DNA of 64,000 bases, from contig JAFDZT010000005.1 of assembly GCA_018266735.1 (NCBI GenBank), positions 92,971 through 156,970 on the forward strand, in the 5' to 3' direction. Shown one piece after another: positions 24,910-33,606 of the stretch. The notes below the pieces were generated by a model. It did not search any database. It was not told where the DNA came from and saw only the letters and a list, made by a program, of their open reading frames with translations. Both the position numbers and the translations under genes were made by a program. The stretch is from Bacteroidota bacterium (GTDB taxonomy: Bacteria; Bacteroidota; Ignavibacteria; Kapaibacteriales; Kapaibacteriaceae). Positions within the stretch are counted from its first letter, which is position 1, and every line of letters begins with the position of its first letter.

Positions 24910-27579
24910 TTACCGAACCACGGCGATCGGCAGACCATGGACAGAGCCGCCCGTGCGGACGATTACCATGTACGTGCCGGTCGGAACCGAGTCATCTACC
25001 CACTGAACCCCACCCGTCTCACCACAGGTGAACGTGGCCACAGTGGCGCCGATAGCGTTCATGACCGTGAGCGTGGAACCAGGCACGAGAAGTGAGCCTT
25101 GGAAGCTCACGACGCCAGAGGATGGGTTTGGATAGGCATTGAGTTCCAAGGAACCGGTCACTGGTGTGATGCCCGTTGGGTCATCACCGGACCCTGTTAG
25201 CGCGAATGACGTGTTTCCGCCGTCTGATGAGCGAACAGAGAGGAGTCCGTCCTTCGTACCGATCGACGTCGGAGTGAACTTCACGCAGATCTGCGCAGTT
25301 GCGCCGGCAGCGATGGTCACTGGAAGCGTGGTCTGAATACTGAACATCGCAGCGTCCGCACCGGAGATGAGCGCCTGATCGAGGGTGATCGACATGTTTG
25401 AGGTGTTCATCACGTTCGCACAGTTCGTACCGCTATTCGTGATGATGATCTTTCCGAGATCGAGCGAGGATGGCACTGTGTACCGGAGAACTCCGCGACC
25501 ACTCAGACCAACCGACACATCACCACTTGGAGTGTTCGACGCGATGTGCAGCAGGGCAGCGCTACCGCCAACTTGCGGTGCATCAAAGGTGATACCGATG
25601 GAGTGTTGCTCACCAGGTGCCAGCGTGAATGGTGTGGATCCACCCTGCGTGATCGTGAACGTGCCGGTTCCTGTGGCGCTTTGAACCTGAAGACCAGTCA
25701 CCGTGAGAGGCGCTTTGCCGGTATTCGTGATAAAGTTCGTGAGCGTCACAACCCGCGAATACTCGACAGGAACATCACCAGCATCCACATTCTGCTGAGA
25801 AACAGTGAGTTCCGGAAGCAGTGTGGCCGGGTCTGTGACGCGAACCACAGCATATCCTGTTGTGACGGCACCACAAATATTCGTGAGAACAGCGCTATAC
25901 ACACCTGCATCGCTCACCGCTACCGATGGAATGGCGAACGTGGTTGCCGTAGCATTTGGAATTGGACGGTTGTTCTTCAACCACTGAACGCTGCGAACAT
26001 CTGTGCCCGACACACTCAACGTGAGCGCATCGCCGATGGTCAGATCGGATCCAACCGGACCTGTGATGATGGTAGGTTGCTTGATCACCGACAACACGGC
26101 GGCCGTGCTCATCTGTGAGAATCCGCAGGTACCTGAAACGCGAACCGTATAGGTACCGGCATGTGACGGCGTCAAGTTGCTCAACACAAGCGAATTCGAA
26201 TTCGTGTTCGGAATGGAAACACCATTCTTGAACCACTGATACGACAGATCGAATCCATCCGCTACTACGGTGAGAGTTGCCGATCCACCAAGGCATCCAT
26301 CCGTTGAAGCCGGCTGGCCTGTGATCTTCGGCGTAGCGAAACGTGTGATGTACACTTCGCGACTGCGAGCCGTTACGTTACACCCTTGCGGGTTCGGTCC
26401 GAGAACCGTGGCCATAGCTTGATACCGACCAATGTCGCCATCCGTGAAACTTGGGATCGTGTACGTCGAAGAAGTGGCACCGGCGATGGAAACGCCATCC
26501 TTGAACCAGAAGTATGAGAGATTGCTACCGGAAGCCGACATCGAGAGCGTTACCGGGCTACCCAAACAAACGGTCTGATCAGACGGGTTTCTTGTGATGA
26601 CCGGAGGCACGAGTACTGTGACAAGGACACCAGTACTCGTTGCAGCGGGGGAACACGTACCGCTTACCACACAGTCGTACGTGCCGTTCGCTGCCGTTGT
26701 GGCATTTACGATCACGTAGTTCGAATCTCGTGCACCAGCGATCGCCACACCGTTCATTCTCCACTGGAAGGTCCTTCCCGGACCTGTAGCCCGAACCTTC
26801 AGGGTGTCGTCTCTTCCTTGACAAATGTTCAACGGAACAGGCTGCTGTGTGATCGTAGGTGACTGTGTAACAGTAAGTCTGGAAGAGCTTGATTGGGAGG
26901 TAGCACCACACACATCGGTCACGATCACGTCCCACACACCAGCATCGGTGGTTCGCACAGGGTTCAACGTATACGAACTGCTACCTGTGACTGCAACAAC
27001 AACGCCGTCCTTGCGCCATTGATAGGTTGGCTTCGTGGCATCGTTGGGAGCATTGAAGGTGAACACATTGTTCGAACAAACGGATTGCGACGGTGTGAAA
27101 CTCGAAATAACCGGAGGGAAACATCCCTTGATCACTTCGAACGTGGATGAGTACCCCTCACAATTGATGGCATAGCTCCAGCAGTACCCTTCGTCAAGGA
27201 CCTCCTGGACGCGGAACATGTACCCATACTGCGGGGTCGCATTTGTTGGGACCGTCCAATCGTACCCCGTGCTGTACCAGTCGATCTTCTCATCGATGGC
27301 CGTCCAGTTGTAGCCATAATCGGATGAATACCACAGTCCGATGTTGATGTTCCCACCTCCGCACCATGACCTTGAGTCGACACCCCAATAGAAGTCGATG
27401 TGGATCTTATCACCCTGGGTGACCTGCTGCCCTTCATACGGACCGTACACCTGGAAGTATCCGTACCCCCAACAATTTGGGGCCCATGGGCCTTGCGCTT
27501 GCGCAGGTTGAATATTGGCGACAAGCCCCAATAGAAAGACGGCGATCAAAGCGCCGATCGAATTTTGCACATGCCTCAT
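24910..27579 (-). CDS. Secreted multi-Ig-domain protein with T9SS type-A sorting domain (paralogue B)
   Basis: The 889-residue protein has signal peptide MRHVQNSIGALIAVFLLGLV ending near AQAQG. Its N-terminal 150 residues are rich in Trp, Tyr and Cys (YGYFQVYGPYEGQ, WYSSDYGYNW) and differ from paralogue A. From about residue 155 on, it follows the same order: five Ig-like domains with cores such as YQWRKDGVVV, FQWRMNGVAI and YQWFKNGVSI, then the anchor-D-like domain beginning LPELTVSQQNVDAGDVPVEY, then the sorting domain NAYPNPSSGVVSFQGSLL. ATG 27579 is chosen for its signal peptide and GGGGGAC just upstream. Surface adhesion is a plausible role but is only inferred. Confidence 0.9.
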   Translation of the reverse strand: MRHVQNSIGALIAVFLLGLVANIQPAQAQGPWAPNCWGYGYFQVYGPYEGQQVTQGDKIHIDFYWGVDSRSWCGGGNINIGLWYSSDYGYNWTAIDEKIDWYSTGYDWTVPTNATPQYGYMFRVQEVLDEGYCWSYAINCEGYSSTFEVIKGCFPPVISSFTPSQSVCSNNVFTFNAPNDATKPTYQWRKDGVVVAVTGSSSYTLNPVRTTDAGVWDVIVTDVCGATSQSSSSRLTVTQSPTITQQPVPLNICQGRDDTLKVRATGPGRTFQWRMNGVAIAGARDSNYVIVNATTAANGTYDCVVSGTCSPAATSTGVLVTVLVPPVITRNPSDQTVCLGSPVTLSMSASGSNLSYFWFKDGVSIAGATSSTYTIPSFTDGDIGRYQAMATVLGPNPQGCNVTARSREVYITRFATPKITGQPASTDGCLGGSATLTVVADGFDLSYQWFKNGVSIPNTNSNSLVLSNLTPSHAGTYTVRVSGTCGFSQMSTAAVLSVIKQPTIITGPVGSDLTIGDALTLSVSGTDVRSVQWLKNNRPIPNATATTFAIPSVAVSDAGVYSAVLTNICGAVTTGYAVVRVTDPATLLPELTVSQQNVDAGDVPVEYSRVVTLTNFITNTGKAPLTVTGLQVQSATGTGTFTITQGGSTPFTLAPGEQHSIGITFDAPQVGGSAALLHIASNTPSGDVSVGLSGRGVLRYTVPSSLDLGKIIITNSGTNCANVMNTSNMSITLDQALISGADAAMFSIQTTLPVTIAAGATAQICVKFTPTSIGTKDGLLSVRSSDGGNTSFALTGSGDDPTGITPVTGSLELNAYPNPSSGVVSFQGSLLVPGSTLTVMNAIGATVATFTCGETGGVQWVDDSVPTGTYMVIVRTGGSVHGLPIAVVR

Positions 27580-27665
27580 GCGAGGTCCCCCAGAGAGTGA
27601 ATTTCGAACGAAGTGAAGGTCAGCAATTTCGGACATTCAGAACCCAATTTCAAATCTTCCGTTAC

Positions 27666-27673
27666 TAGGTTTG
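27666..27673 (+). promoter_or_regulatory. TAnnTTTG promoter element upstream of the 27742 gene
   Basis: TAGGTTTG on the plus strand is an exact consensus match; a transcript from it would begin near 27680, about 60 bases before the ATG at 27742. Confidence 0.45.
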
Positions 27674-27741
27674 TGTAGTTTTACGGATTCCAAGGGAGAA
27701 CATGTGTGCTAACTCCTTCCTTTTTAGCATGTTAGCAGAAC

Positions 27742-28290
27742 ATGAACCGATTTCGTCAAATGTGGAAAACATTCACCATTACCCTGATCCTGCTCATCAC
27801 AGTGTTCGGACTACAGATCGTTCTTCCCATTTGTTCCCTTTCGATCCTCACCTACTACCGAACGGTTCGACTACAGAACATCGGATCAGAACTACCACTT
27901 GGGACACCAACGGTGACCATTGTGACAGCTGAACGAGAGATCCAGTGGACGGTCTTTGAACAGGAATGCACTTGGAAGGGGCACTCGTACGACGTGATCC
28001 GGATCCATCGGTCGAATGGAATGATCCATATCGTAGCCATCTCCGATGAGGAGGAAGACAACTACGAACTGGCCATTCGTACCGCCCTGGATCGGGACCG
28101 AGGGTTGCACGGTACGGTCAACAAGATCCTTGCCGCCTTTCTCCTTTGCCCCATACATGCAGATTCCCGCGATTTGGACACAGTGATCCACGGCATCGCC
28201 GTTCGAACAACACCTGGATATCGCGGGGAAGATAGGGTGGCAAGGGGGCATGGCGACGTACCAACTCCTCCGCCGTGGACGTGGTCGTAG
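27742..28290 (+). CDS. Membrane-anchored protein of unknown function beside a TonB receptor
   Basis: I do not recognise this 182-residue protein. It starts with a basic stretch and one long hydrophobic segment (about residues 9-37, with TLILLITVFGLQIVLPICSL) that could be a membrane anchor or uncleaved signal. The rest, from about residue 45 on, is soluble and has an acidic patch EEEEDNYELAIR-like in character around residue 107. Two cysteines lie after the anchor. It ends 37 bases before the TonB receptor and likely shares its promoter at 27666, suggesting a role tied to receptor function, for example folding or substrate handling. That link is inference. Confidence 0.6.
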   Translation: MNRFRQMWKTFTITLILLITVFGLQIVLPICSLSILTYYRTVRLQNIGSELPLGTPTVTIVTAEREIQWTVFEQECTWKGHSYDVIRIHRSNGMIHIVAISDEEEDNYELAIRTALDRDRGLHGTVNKILAAFLLCPIHADSRDLDTVIHGIAVRTTPGYRGEDRVARGHGDVPTPPPWTWS

Positions 28291-28327
28291 ACAACTGACC
28301 ATTGTTCCACTTTCCACAACAACAAAC

Positions 28328-30499
28328 ATGACATCAAGACCTTACGTCTTGGTGGCCGCGCTCGCATGCCTACTGGTATCGCCTTCGGCCGCCCAAGACA
28401 CATTGCGTCGTGCGCGGCGTGACACGATCGTATACTCCAAATCCGACGTCGTTGTCACGGCAACGCGTTCGCAAGAACGGATCCTCGAAGTACCCCTGGC
28501 GATCACGGTGGTCGATCCGATCTTGTTCCGCTCGTCCCGCGGGTTCGGCCTCGACGAGGCCCTTGCCTTTGTCCCAGGTGCCCTGGTGCAGTCTCGCAAC
28601 GGCAACCAGGATGTACGGGTGACGATCCGCGGCTTTGGTGCCCGCGGCGCCGGTCAACGGAGCAATGCCGGAACCACCCGTGGGATCCGGTACTACATCG
28701 ACGGAATTCCGGAGACCGAACCTGATGGGCGAACCTCGCTGGATCTGATCGACGTGGGAAATGCGGCCCGCATCGAAGTGATCCGATCCAACGCTTCCGC
28801 TCTCTATGGAAATGCTGCGGGTGGCGTGGTCTCGATCACCACAACCCCAACCGACAACACTCCGTACCTGTCTCTCCAGACATCGACCGGGAGTTTCGGA
28901 CTGTTCAAGCAGAGCATTCAGGCGAACACGCCTTTGAACAACGGACAACTCACTGCCACGTTCACGAACACGGCATACGATGGATGGCGAGAACACTCTG
29001 CATCGAAACTTCAGCAAGCGAACGTTGGGATCCGGACCAAACTCACGGACAACACACGCCTGAACGTGTTCCTCATCGGTGCCTACAATAGTTATCAGAT
29101 CCCGGGAGCGCTGACCGCGGCACAGTATGCGGCAGATCCACGGCAGGCCCAAAACGACCCATCCGTGTATAACCCCACCTATGTGGCGCGGGATGAACGT
29201 CGGATCAATCAATTGGGTCGCATCGGAATGACACTCGAACACAACTTCACATCAGAGCACGGCATCAGCGCCATGTCGTTCCTTCAGTCGAAAGTGTTGC
29301 AACGAAGCGAACGCAACACGTGGCGCGATTTCGATCGCTACCACGTTGGCGGGAACATCGTCTATCATTTCAATACGAGCTTGACCGACGATGTGTACAC
29401 GAAGCTGCTCGTCGGCATCGATGAACAATACCAAGACGGGGCGATCCGATTCTACAACCTCGACCTTGCCACCAAGGGACGAGGGACGCAGTTACGCGAT
29501 AACAAGAAGGAAGGCGCCAACAACTTCGGTCTGTTCGTGCAGGACGAGTTGATGTTCAATACCGTGAGTGTGTTGCTTGGACTACGGTACGACGACATCA
29601 CCTATTCCGCACAGAACTTCATCAACCCCTCCATCGACCAAGTGAAGCACTTCACACAGCTGACGCCGAAACTTGGTCTGGCATGGCGTATCGAGCCATC
29701 GACCACACTCTATGCCAACCTCGGCGGCGGGATCGAAGTGCCGGCCTTCAACGAGATCGATCCACCGGCGGCGGGTGGACAGGATACGGTGTACTCGATC
29801 AATCCTTTGCTTGACCCTATCCGAACGACGACCTACGAACTAGGATTGAAGGGCATCGTGTCCTACGAGGACCAAACGATCAGCACACTTTCCTACGACG
29901 TTGCCGCATTCTACATCAACGTTCGCAACGACATCATTCCCTACCGCGATGGGCGGTTCTACATGACAGCCGGATCGACGCATCGACTGGGTGGTGAACT
30001 CGGAGGTACGCTCGCCACATCGTTCGGACTATCGGTTCGCGGAATGCTGACGTACATGCAAAGCGAGTACGACTCCTATACCATCGACAGTGGCTTTGTT
30101 GATCCTGCGCTTGCGGGAAAGACCGCATCCTATGCCGGGAATGAACAGCCTGGAGTGCCGTCCATCTGGTACTCACTGCAAGTGCGATATGATATTCCCA
30201 ACGTGAAAGGACTCTATGCACTCACAGAGCTTCGAAGTGTTGGCACGTACTATGCGAACGATGCGAACACCATCGTCGTCGATCCCTACACCGTGCTGGA
30301 CGCCGCACTTGGAGCAGAGGTCACGATCGCACAAGCATTGTTGCTGCAGGGCAGTGTTCGCATGAACAACATTGCAGGGACACAGTACATGGCATCAGCG
30401 TGGATCAATCCCGACTCCACATCAGGAGGCGTACCGTACATCGAGTCCGGTATCCCTCGCAACTTCGTCGTCAACATCGGATTGAAGTGGTCGATCTGA
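28328..30499 (+). CDS. TonB-dependent outer-membrane receptor
   Basis: The 723-residue protein has a signal peptide (MTSRPYVLVAALACLLVSPS) and then a TonB-box-like entry followed by the plug domain: VVVTATRSQERILEVPLAIT, LDEALAFVPGALVQ, RGFGARGAGQRSNAGTTRGI and VIRSNASALYGNAAGGVVSI. The rest is a 22-strand barrel ending RNFVVNIGLKWSI. The plug has DGIPETEPDGR, as in FecA-like iron-complex receptors, so uptake of a ferric chelate or similar scarce ligand across the outer membrane is likely, powered by TonB-ExbBD. No carboxypeptidase-like N-terminal domain of the SusC type is present. ATG 28328 is selected for the signal peptide. Confidence 0.92.
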   Translation: MTSRPYVLVAALACLLVSPSAAQDTLRRARRDTIVYSKSDVVVTATRSQERILEVPLAITVVDPILFRSSRGFGLDEALAFVPGALVQSRNGNQDVRVTIRGFGARGAGQRSNAGTTRGIRYYIDGIPETEPDGRTSLDLIDVGNAARIEVIRSNASALYGNAAGGVVSITTTPTDNTPYLSLQTSTGSFGLFKQSIQANTPLNNGQLTATFTNTAYDGWREHSASKLQQANVGIRTKLTDNTRLNVFLIGAYNSYQIPGALTAAQYAADPRQAQNDPSVYNPTYVARDERRINQLGRIGMTLEHNFTSEHGISAMSFLQSKVLQRSERNTWRDFDRYHVGGNIVYHFNTSLTDDVYTKLLVGIDEQYQDGAIRFYNLDLATKGRGTQLRDNKKEGANNFGLFVQDELMFNTVSVLLGLRYDDITYSAQNFINPSIDQVKHFTQLTPKLGLAWRIEPSTTLYANLGGGIEVPAFNEIDPPAAGGQDTVYSINPLLDPIRTTTYELGLKGIVSYEDQTISTLSYDVAAFYINVRNDIIPYRDGRFYMTAGSTHRLGGELGGTLATSFGLSVRGMLTYMQSEYDSYTIDSGFVDPALAGKTASYAGNEQPGVPSIWYSLQVRYDIPNVKGLYALTELRSVGTYYANDANTIVVDPYTVLDAALGAEVTIAQALLLQGSVRMNNIAGTQYMASAWINPDSTSGGVPYIESGIPRNFVVNIGLKWSI

Positions 30500-30504
30500 G
30501 GTTC

Positions 30505-31827
30505 TTATCGTAACAGTGGCGAATCACTTCGCGTGAACGAGCCGGTGCGTATCACATCCTGGATGTGGTACGTACCGAGCTTGCGCGCGCGCAGGAATCC
30601 CATCCAGGCAAGTTCAGCAAAGCGTCCGTTATCGAGCTGATCGAACAACCAATGGTCGGCATAGTCGACCTTCTCCTGCCGCATCCCTGCACCGATCTCC
30701 AACAGCCACTTCCTGTTATAGCGCTCCTGTGAACCGATCGTGGACGTCATGATGATGGGTAAGCCAAGGCCCACATAGAACGACAGCTCGCTTGGCTTCG
30801 TCCACAGAATATCAGTTGTTCGAATCGCCTCGTTGAACTGCGCGAAGTACGTGGCAAGATCGTTCGCATGAAGTACGCGCACAGTATCCGCATCGGCAAC
30901 GATCTCCCGTCGTCCTTCAAGGAAGTACTCCGCAACCTCAGCGCGCGTGCCCGCCACAAGATTCAAGCGCATGGTGCCATCGAGCAGCCGATGTCGGAAG
31001 GCCTTCATCAATCTCGTGCCGATCTCCTTCAGCGCACCTGCTCCACCAACGGCATAGGTGATGGTGAGCACACGATCCGCCGGTACCGGAGTGTTGGCGT
31101 ACTCCTCCATGAAATGTTCAACGCTCGCACCATGCAGTGTGTGAAAGCGGTTCGTTGGATCGAGCACACGCAGTCGCACGGCAAGGTCGCGACGTAAGGT
31201 GGAAAGGTCTCTGCCGCCAAGCAAGGCCTCGTCAAGCGGAAAGCCTGTCAAGAAGATCCGTTCAGGCGGGACGCCATAGGATCGAAGTCGTTGCGCTGCC
31301 TTTCCACATGGCGCGAAGTAATTGATCCTGCTCTCCCACGGTTCGCGGGCAACCCATACGCGATGGAGGTCGGCATCGCAGATGATACTGTACACAGATT
31401 CATGTCCATGAAGATCTGCCTTGATCGCCGGAACATAGAACGACGTCAGCAATGGAAGATGCGCCTGACGGATAGCATTCATCACACCATCTCCCAGACC
31501 ACGATCGAGTTGACGATGCAATTGGTCGACCTCGAACGTCGTGTGCGAGAGATTTCGAATGGGATACAACGACGGAATGTGCAGGATGCGATCGAGGATG
31601 GCGAAGATCCGTTTTCCGATCAGCGGTATGCTCTTTGCTCGCGAGAATGCTTCGTAGAGCGACAGATACCGACGCCACAACTTCCGCTCGGACAACGATG
31701 CATGCTCATTGTCACCTGCGGCGATGATGCCATTGTGCGCGATATCCCGGAAAGGCCACACTGCCCGTTGATGGCCATAGCCCATGTCGGCGCCAACAAC
31801 CCAGAGAGATCCATGCTGTGTGCTCAT
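30505..31827 (-). CDS. GT-B-like protein with GYGH motif, unknown function
   Basis: The 440-residue protein begins MSTQHGSLWVVGADMGYGHQ. The GYGH with a preceding hydrophobic strand resembles the N-terminal loop of MGDG-synthase and MurG-like GT-B glycosyltransferases. Later, TITYAVGGAGALKEIGTRLM resembles the second Rossmann domain's glycine loop, and LWTKPSELSFYVGLGLPII resembles the nucleotide-sugar/acceptor region of that fold. So I infer a cytoplasmic glycosyltransferase-like enzyme. Donor and acceptor are unknown. The start overlaps the upstream dehydrogenase stop by four bases (ATGA), and the pair follows mraY, so an envelope lipid or polyprenyl substrate is attractive but unproved. 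Confidence 0.6.
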   Translation of the reverse strand: MSTQHGSLWVVGADMGYGHQRAVWPFRDIAHNGIIAAGDNEHASLSERKLWRRYLSLYEAFSRAKSIPLIGKRIFAILDRILHIPSLYPIRNLSHTTFEVDQLHRQLDRGLGDGVMNAIRQAHLPLLTSFYVPAIKADLHGHESVYSIICDADLHRVWVAREPWESRINYFAPCGKAAQRLRSYGVPPERIFLTGFPLDEALLGGRDLSTLRRDLAVRLRVLDPTNRFHTLHGASVEHFMEEYANTPVPADRVLTITYAVGGAGALKEIGTRLMKAFRHRLLDGTMRLNLVAGTRAEVAEYFLEGRREIVADADTVRVLHANDLATYFAQFNEAIRTTDILWTKPSELSFYVGLGLPIIMTSTIGSQERYNRKWLLEIGAGMRQEKVDYADHWLFDQLDNGRFAELAWMGFLRARKLGTYHIQDVIRTGSFTRSDSPLLR

Positions 31828-32468
31828 CGCATACTCTGCAAGCGCGTTGCATCCCACACATCGATACCAACGGGAGGTTGATCGATGGCGTCGACGATGG
31901 CCTTTACGACATGATCACGTGTTGAGAACTTCATGGTACGCGCATATCTCGACAGACCCGGGATCCACCGACCGATCCAGAGGAAGGGCATGATGAGGTA
32001 GGGCCAACGACGTCCCGGACCCAACACGTAGAACGGTCGAATGATCGTGGCCGTGAGTCCGAGTGCTGCAATGAGTTTCTCTACCTCCGCACGAACGTCA
32101 ACGTAGGCCCTCATCACAGGTATGTCGAGCGGAACGCTCAAGTACACATAGAGCGGGATCCCTGCCTCCTTACACGCCCATGCGCCTTCCTTACCGGCGC
32201 CACCATCGATACGACGGAACTCTTCTGCTTTGGCAGGATTGGGGCTTGGCGTGCCAATGAGCTGTACGAAGGCATCGTATCCGCGAATGGCATCGAGGAA
32301 GGTGGCACGTTCGAGAGGGTCGGCGACCAAACACTGTGCGCCTGCAGGGAGTCTGGCCTCGGTGCCGGGACGCATGATGGAGGTCACGTGAATGCCGCGT
32401 GCGACGAGTGCGGCAACGAGTGCGCGACCGATAAAACCGGTGCTACCTGCGATCACAACGCGTTTCAC
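31824..32468 (-). CDS. NAD(P)-binding epimerase-like protein (atypical SDR)
   Basis: The 214-residue protein begins KRVVIAGSTGFIGRALVAAL, the Rossmann glycine motif of extended or atypical short-chain dehydrogenases. It then has LIGTPSPNP and RAYVDVRAEVEKLIAALGLTATIIRPFYVLG, which in NmrA/NDUFA9-like members is the region of the reshaped active site. The classical YxxxK is not seen, so it may bind NAD(P) without the usual chemistry. I chose a GTG start at 32468, one base after the mraY stop, because residues before it match no family. Its stop overlaps the next gene (ATGA). Confidence 0.78.
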   Translation of the reverse strand: MKRVVIAGSTGFIGRALVAALVARGIHVTSIMRPGTEARLPAGAQCLVADPLERATFLDAIRGYDAFVQLIGTPSPNPAKAEEFRRIDGGAGKEGAWACKEAGIPLYVYLSVPLDIPVMRAYVDVRAEVEKLIAALGLTATIIRPFYVLGPGRRWPYLIMPFLWIGRWIPGLSRYARTMKFSTRDHVVKAIVDAIDQPPVGIDVWDATRLQSMR

Positions 32469-32469
32469 G

Positions 32470-33603
32470 TTAACGAACCTTGAAGGATGCCATGGCAACG
32501 ATGGCCGCCATGATGGCCACGATGTAGAAGCGCGTGACGATCTTCGATTCGTGCCATCCGCTCTTCTCAAAGTGGTGATGTAACGGCGCCATGAGAAAGA
32601 CGCGCCGTCCTTCTCCGGTTCGTTTCTTGGTGTACTTGAAGTACGTGACCTGAATGATCACCGAAATGGTCTCTGCGAAGAAAACACCGCCGACAATGGG
32701 AAGCAGGAACTCCTTCTTGATGAGCACGCACAGCACGCCGATCGCTCCACCGAGGGCGAGCGATCCGGTGTCACCCATGAACACTTGAGCAGGATAGGCA
32801 TTGTACCACAAGAATCCCATGGCAGCACCAACCAAGGCCGCACAGAAGATGGCGAGCTCGTCGGTCCCACGCAGGTGCATGATGTTCAGGTAGTCTGCGA
32901 AGAAGGCATTGCCGCTGAAGTAGGCGATCACGGCTAGGGTGAGTGCGGTGATCCCAACCGTTCCGATGCAGAGTCCATCGAGTCCATCGGTAAGGTTCAC
33001 AGCATTCGATGTGGCTGTGATGATGAAGATCACCACGGGGATATAGAGGATGCCGAAGTCGAAATTGATGTTCTTCTGGAATGGAACGGTGGTGAGCGTC
33101 TTCACTTGTTCGAAGGATGAAGAGAACCACTCCGGATAGAAGTAGATCACGCTTCCGACAATGAGACCAGTGAGGACCTGACCGACGATCTTGTATCGAC
33201 CGATCAATCCTTTCGGAAGCTTCTTGATGACCTTCAGATAATCGTCAAGGAATCCAACGGCACCGAGCGACGCTGTGGTGAAGATGGCCAGGAGCACGTA
33301 CATGTTCGTGATGTTGGCCCATAACACCGTAGGAATGAGCACACTGGCAAGGACGATGAGACCACCCATTGTTGGCGTGCCGGCCTTGAGGGAATGTCCG
33401 CCAACTTGTTGCAATTCCTTCTTTGCCTGCTCACCGATCTGCAATCGCTTAAGAAAGGCAATGATGCGCGGTCCTACGAGCAAGGCGATGAGCAATGCCA
33501 CAATGGCCGCCGCCGCCGCGCGAAAGGTGACGTACTGAAAGAGATTGATCCCCGGAAGATCAACATTCGATGCGCGAAGCATCGCCGCCAAAAGATAGAG
33601 CAT
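32470..33603 (-). CDS. mraY: Phospho-N-acetylmuramoyl-pentapeptide-transferase
   Basis: MraY transfers the UDP-MurNAc-pentapeptide sugar to undecaprenyl phosphate, making lipid I at the inner membrane. The 377-residue polytopic protein has about ten membrane segments and the family signatures GTPTMGGLIVL, GFLDDYLKV, NLTDGLDGL and the HHHFEKSGWHE loop. It has the standard length. Its ATG is only three bases after the murF stop. MurF makes its substrate precursor, so these genes act in successive steps. Confidence 0.96.
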   Translation of the reverse strand: MLYLLAAMLRASNVDLPGINLFQYVTFRAAAAAIVALLIALLVGPRIIAFLKRLQIGEQAKKELQQVGGHSLKAGTPTMGGLIVLASVLIPTVLWANITNMYVLLAIFTTASLGAVGFLDDYLKVIKKLPKGLIGRYKIVGQVLTGLIVGSVIYFYPEWFSSSFEQVKTLTTVPFQKNINFDFGILYIPVVIFIITATSNAVNLTDGLDGLCIGTVGITALTLAVIAYFSGNAFFADYLNIMHLRGTDELAIFCAALVGAAMGFLWYNAYPAQVFMGDTGSLALGGAIGVLCVLIKKEFLLPIVGGVFFAETISVIIQVTYFKYTKKRTGEGRRVFLMAPLHHHFEKSGWHESKIVTRFYIVAIMAAIVAMASFKVR

Positions 33604-33606
33604 GTG

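Noticed and set aside
22300..27100. Regular repeated DNA in the Ig-domain genes as a possible CRISPR-like or recombination repeat array
   Set aside because: The repetition comes from homologous Ig domains in frame; units are about 240-280 bases, diverged, and without constant short repeats and spacers.
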